Assembly: GCF_003259195.1 (NCBI RefSeq)
Contig: NZ_QJPK01000006.1
Coordinates: forward strand, 62,001-126,000
From: Paracoccus sediminilitoris
GTDB lineage: Bacteria; Pseudomonadota; Alphaproteobacteria; Rhodobacterales; Rhodobacteraceae
DNA length: 64,000 nt
Direction: 5' to 3'
The notes under the pieces were generated by a model. That model did no database searches, was not told the origin of the DNA, and was given only the letters and a program-made list of their open reading frames with translations. The translations under genes were made by a program, and so were the position numbers. Positions 61,982 to 64,000 of the stretch are shown here, in pieces (within the stretch, counting starts at the first letter, position 1; each line of letters starts with the position of its first letter).

Positions 61982-62797
61982 TCACGCAGGGTGGGTCTGG
62001 GCCAGCCGCCCACCATCGCGAACCGGCTGGATGGCCTTGGCCATGCCGGTCCGGTCATCCGTTTCGACCAGCACGCCCGACAGCGTCGCCTCGCCATCGG
62101 CGGGGGTAAAGCGGTCGCGGGGCATGCCGGTGATGAAACGGCGCATCGGCTCGGTTTTGTCCATGCCGATGACGCTGTCGTAATCGCCGCACATCCCGGC
62201 ATCCGACAGATAGGCCGTCCCGCGGGGCAGGATCTGCGCATCGGCGGTCGGTACATGGGTATGTGTACCGACGACCAAACTGGCGCGCCCATCGCAGTAA
62301 TGGCCCATGGCCATCTTCTCGCTGGTGGCTTCGGCGTGGATATCGACCAAGATCGCCTGCACCATCCCGCCGGGCGGATGGGCGCGCAGCACCGCATCAA
62401 GCGCCGAGAACGGATCGTCATAGGGCCGCGACATGAACACCTGCCCCAATGCCTGCGTGATCAGCGCCTTGCGCCCGCGTGCGTCACTGATAATCGCGGC
62501 ACCCCTGCCCGGCGCTTCGCGCGCGAAATTCAGGGGGCGGACGATCCGGGGTTCCTTTTCGATGAAGGACATCATGTCCTTCTGGTCGAAGGCATGATCG
62601 CCCAAGGTCAGGCAATCGGCGCCCGAATCAAGAAGCAGCTGCGCGTGACCGGCGGTCGCCCCGCGCCCTCCGCTGGAATTTTCGGCGTTGACCACAACAA
62701 GGTCGGCCTTCAACCGTGCCCGCAGCCCGGCCAGGCGTTCGGAAATCGCCCGACGGCCCGCGCGGCCCATCACATCGCCTAGAAACAGAATTCGCAT
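61982..62797 (-). CDS. YmdB-family metallophosphoesterase
   Basis: A 271-residue calcineurin-like phosphoesterase of the YmdB (TIGR00282) family. Metal ligands show in MRILFLGDVMGRAGR (Asp), VVVNAENSSGGRG (Asn/Glu), LTLGDHAFD (Asp/His), ILVDIHAEATSEK and VVGTHTHVPTAD (His pairs). Bacillus YmdB is a 2',3'-cyclic nucleotide phosphodiesterase affecting biofilm and motility; the role here is unknown. The ATG at 62797 gives the family-standard start. It is downstream of cspA on the same strand, separated by the cspA terminator and about 54 bases. Confidence 0.93.
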   Translation of the reverse strand: MRILFLGDVMGRAGRRAISERLAGLRARLKADLVVVNAENSSGGRGATAGHAQLLLDSGADCLTLGDHAFDQKDMMSFIEKEPRIVRPLNFAREAPGRGAAIISDARGRKALITQALGQVFMSRPYDDPFSALDAVLRAHPPGGMVQAILVDIHAEATSEKMAMGHYCDGRASLVVGTHTHVPTADAQILPRGTAYLSDAGMCGDYDSVIGMDKTEPMRRFITGMPRDRFTPADGEATLSGVLVETDDRTGMAKAIQPVRDGGRLAQTHPA

Positions 62798-62850
62798 ATG
62801 GTCGTGCTATGCCAAACTTGCCCGACCCTCAAGCCGGGACGCCAGAACGG

Positions 62851-62879
62851 AAAAAGGGCCGCCCATACGGGCAGCCCTT
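62851..62879 (-). terminator. Intrinsic terminator of cspA
   Basis: Arms aagggccgccc / gggcagccctt (one mismatch) with a 4-base loop; on the minus strand they are followed by TTT. It lies 26 bases beyond the cspA stop. Confidence 0.75.
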
Positions 62880-62904
62880 CGAAACATCGCATCCAAAGGA
62901 TGGA

Positions 62905-63111
62905 TCAGGCGAACTGGACGTTCGTTGCCGATTCGCGACCGTCGCGGCCACGCTCCAGCTCATAGGTCACCTTCTGGCCATCGGCGGGAGCCGACAGACC
63001 AGCGCGCTCAAGAGCGGAGATGTGCAGGAACACGTCCTGGCGGCCGCCTTCCGGTTGAATGAAGCCGAAGCCTTTGGTGCTGTTGAACCATTTCACGGTG
63101 CCGTTGGCCAT
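62905..63111 (-). CDS. cspA: Cold-shock protein (CspA family)
   Basis: A 68-residue OB-fold RNA chaperone. RNP1 is KGFGFIQPE and RNP2 is VFLHISALE, the two nucleic-acid-binding strands, within the usual MANGTVKWFNSTKGFGFI start. Such proteins melt RNA structure in cold or during growth changes. The start has a ribosome-binding site (ggagatctcacg). The leader between the tRNA and the gene is about 165 bases, long enough for a structured 5' UTR, which often controls cspA genes post-transcriptionally. A terminator follows directly. Confidence 0.97.
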   Translation of the reverse strand: MANGTVKWFNSTKGFGFIQPEGGRQDVFLHISALERAGLSAPADGQKVTYELERGRDGRESATNVQFA

Positions 63112-63277
63112 CGTGAGATCTCCTGTCAGTTATGCCACCCGCAGTATGCAGTGGCTTGGCCGGTCAGATTAACAAAGCAGACTGAAGCCGGAAGCAGACA
63201 GGATGCAGAGAATTTAACGTAGCAAGGCACCATATAGCGCATCGGTGCCGTCCTGACAAGCCTTCATAGGAAATTCG

Positions 63278-63352
63278 TGGTGCCGGCTGAGGGATTTGAA
63301 CCCCCGACCCCCTGATTACAAATCAGACGCTCTACCACTGAGCTAAGCCGGC
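63278..63352 (-). tRNA. tRNA-Thr (anticodon UGU)
   Basis: On the minus strand a full cloverleaf of 75 bases can be read, with the CCA end encoded. The acceptor stem is gccggct / agccggc, the D arm gctc-agtggta-gagc, the anticodon loop tttgtaa with TGT in the anticodon position, and the T arm ends ttcaaat. The 5' end is at 63352. An inverted repeat ggcacc / ggtgcc (63226-63249) lies downstream and could end its transcript. Confidence 0.95.
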
Positions 63353-63377
63353 AATACCAGACGCAAATATCGCGCGT

Positions 63378-64000
63378 TCACGGCTTGCGCAAGTCATCCT
63401 TGCGCCCGCCCAGATTGGTACGCGCCAGCAGCGCGACCGCCAGGATGCCCACGGCCATCACGACCAGGGCGGCGGGGGCGGCATTGCCCAGGTCTTCTAG
63501 GCTGGCCCGTTCATGGGTGCGGGTGGCCAGTGTTTCGTAATTGAAGGGCCGCAGCAGCAGCGTGGCGGGCAGCTCCTTGACGCAATCGACAAAGACCAGC
63601 AGCAGCGCCGCCCCGACCGACCCGCGCATCAGCGGCAGGAAGACATCGCGCAACACCCCCGCATTGTCGCGCCCCAGCGACCGCGCCGCCATCGGCAGCG
63701 ACGGCGACACGCGGGTGAAGGCCCCGTCGATGGCGCCCTGCCCGATGGCGAAGAAGCGCACGGTATAGGCAAAGACGATCGCCGCCCCGGTGCCGGTCAG
63801 CATCAGCCCCGGATCGGTGCCGGTCAGCGCCAGCCAGGCATCCGCCAGCCGATGGTCCAGCGCCGCAAGCGGGATCAGGATGCCAACCGCCAGCACCGCC
63901 CCCGGCGCGGCATAGCCGACCGTCGTCACCGGCTGCAGCAGGCGCGGCAGCGCGCGTCCCGACAGCCGCGTACCATAGACCATGATCAGCGCCATCCCCA
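63378..64000 (-). CDS. ABC transporter permease, ferric iron type (C-terminal part)
   Basis: The last 207 or so residues of a membrane permease whose start lies beyond the right edge; the frame is open at the window end. Hydrophobic segments alternate with loops, and the coupling loop SPSLPMAARSLGRDNAGVLRDVFLPLMRGSVGAALLLVFVDCVKELP (here given in parts: MAARSLGRD, VFLPLMRG, VDCVKELPATLLLRP) contains the EAA-type motif of inner-membrane ABC permeases. The KELPATLLLRPFNYETLAT ending is typical of FbpB/AfuB-type iron(III) or thiamine permeases. Which of these it is cannot be settled from this part. Confidence 0.8.
   Translation of the reverse strand, partial: GMALIMVYGTRLSGRALPRLLQPVTTVGYAAPGAVLAVGILIPLAALDHRLADAWLALTGTDPGLMLTGTGAAIVFAYTVRFFAIGQGAIDGAFTRVSPSLPMAARSLGRDNAGVLRDVFLPLMRGSVGAALLLVFVDCVKELPATLLLRPFNYETLATRTHERASLEDLGNAAPAALVVMAVGILAVALLARTNLGGRKDDLRKP

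Noticed and set aside
63278-63352. tRNA-Thr as the attachment site of an integrated element
   Set aside because: No integrase lies beside it, no repeat of the tRNA 3' end was noticed, and the flanking genes (cspA, iron permease) are ordinary chromosomal genes.

Overview
The window looks like ordinary chromosome from a GC-rich alphaproteobacterium of the order Rhodobacterales, most like Paracoccus (inference from gene content; no search was run). Supporting signs are a C4-pathway 5-aminolevulinate synthase, a CckA-type hybrid kinase with a CtrA-type site (TTAA-N7-TTAA) before it, a recA gene behind a direct-repeat SOS box (GTTC-N7-GTTC) of the alphaproteobacterial kind, a RodZ-like protein, GatB, and a membrane-bound cytochrome-type urate hydroxylase (PuuD). 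About 60 genes are packed with short gaps and many 1-13 base overlaps. rRNA genes, CRISPR arrays and prophage are absent; there is one tRNA (Thr, UGU) and one decayed insertion sequence.

Layout. 1-7.8 kb: end of an M3 peptidase, an M19 dipeptidase with RbsD, an entericidin-like lipoprotein, lepA, a DMT exporter with a HAD hydrolase, a small secreted protein and a SIRT5-like sirtuin. 7.8-12.5 kb: a cobalamin riboswitch followed by btuB-btuF-btuC-btuD, a complete B12 uptake unit. 12.5-27 kb: housekeeping genes (orphan ParA, second M19 dipeptidase, rodZ, hemA, M20 peptidase, transglycosylase lipoprotein, gatB, Ntn amidotransferase, alaS, recA). 27-32.6 kb: sulfotransferase-like protein, cckA, an RsmB-type methyltransferase, a GIY-YIG-like domain joined to membrane helices, and a peroxiredoxin-like protein. 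32.6-37.2 kb: dctA divergent from dctB-dctD; this DctD lacks the GAFTGA loop. 37.2-38.4 kb: an AT-rich scar with a truncated, frameshifted IS5-type transposase abutting a 5'-truncated gene.

38.4-55.3 kb is a purine salvage and degradation cluster: xdhA-xdhB-xdhC-guaD, a divergent LysR regulator, puuD, uraH, two NCS2 nucleobase permeases, an IclR regulator, a PuuE-UraD fusion and ureidoglycine aminohydrolase. Together these take guanine through xanthine, urate, hydroxyisourate, OHCU and allantoin to allantoate, plus one later step. Allantoate amidohydrolase and ureidoglycolate lyase are not in the window. Two of the divergent intergenic regions share a CTTT-N12-GAAAG dyad that may be a common operator. 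A PepSY membrane protein and a small exported protein sit inside this cluster.

55.3-64 kb: DMT and LysE exporters, a YebC regulator, two 592-residue SLC13-type transporters with RCK_C domains on either side of a DUF1127 gene, a YmdB-type phosphodiesterase, cspA, tRNA-Thr and the end of an iron-type ABC permease. I see no wholly new system. The observations most worth following are the membrane-linked GIY-YIG-like protein, the GAFTGA-less DctD, the shared purine operator candidate, the CtrA box at cckA, and the IS/truncated-gene junction.
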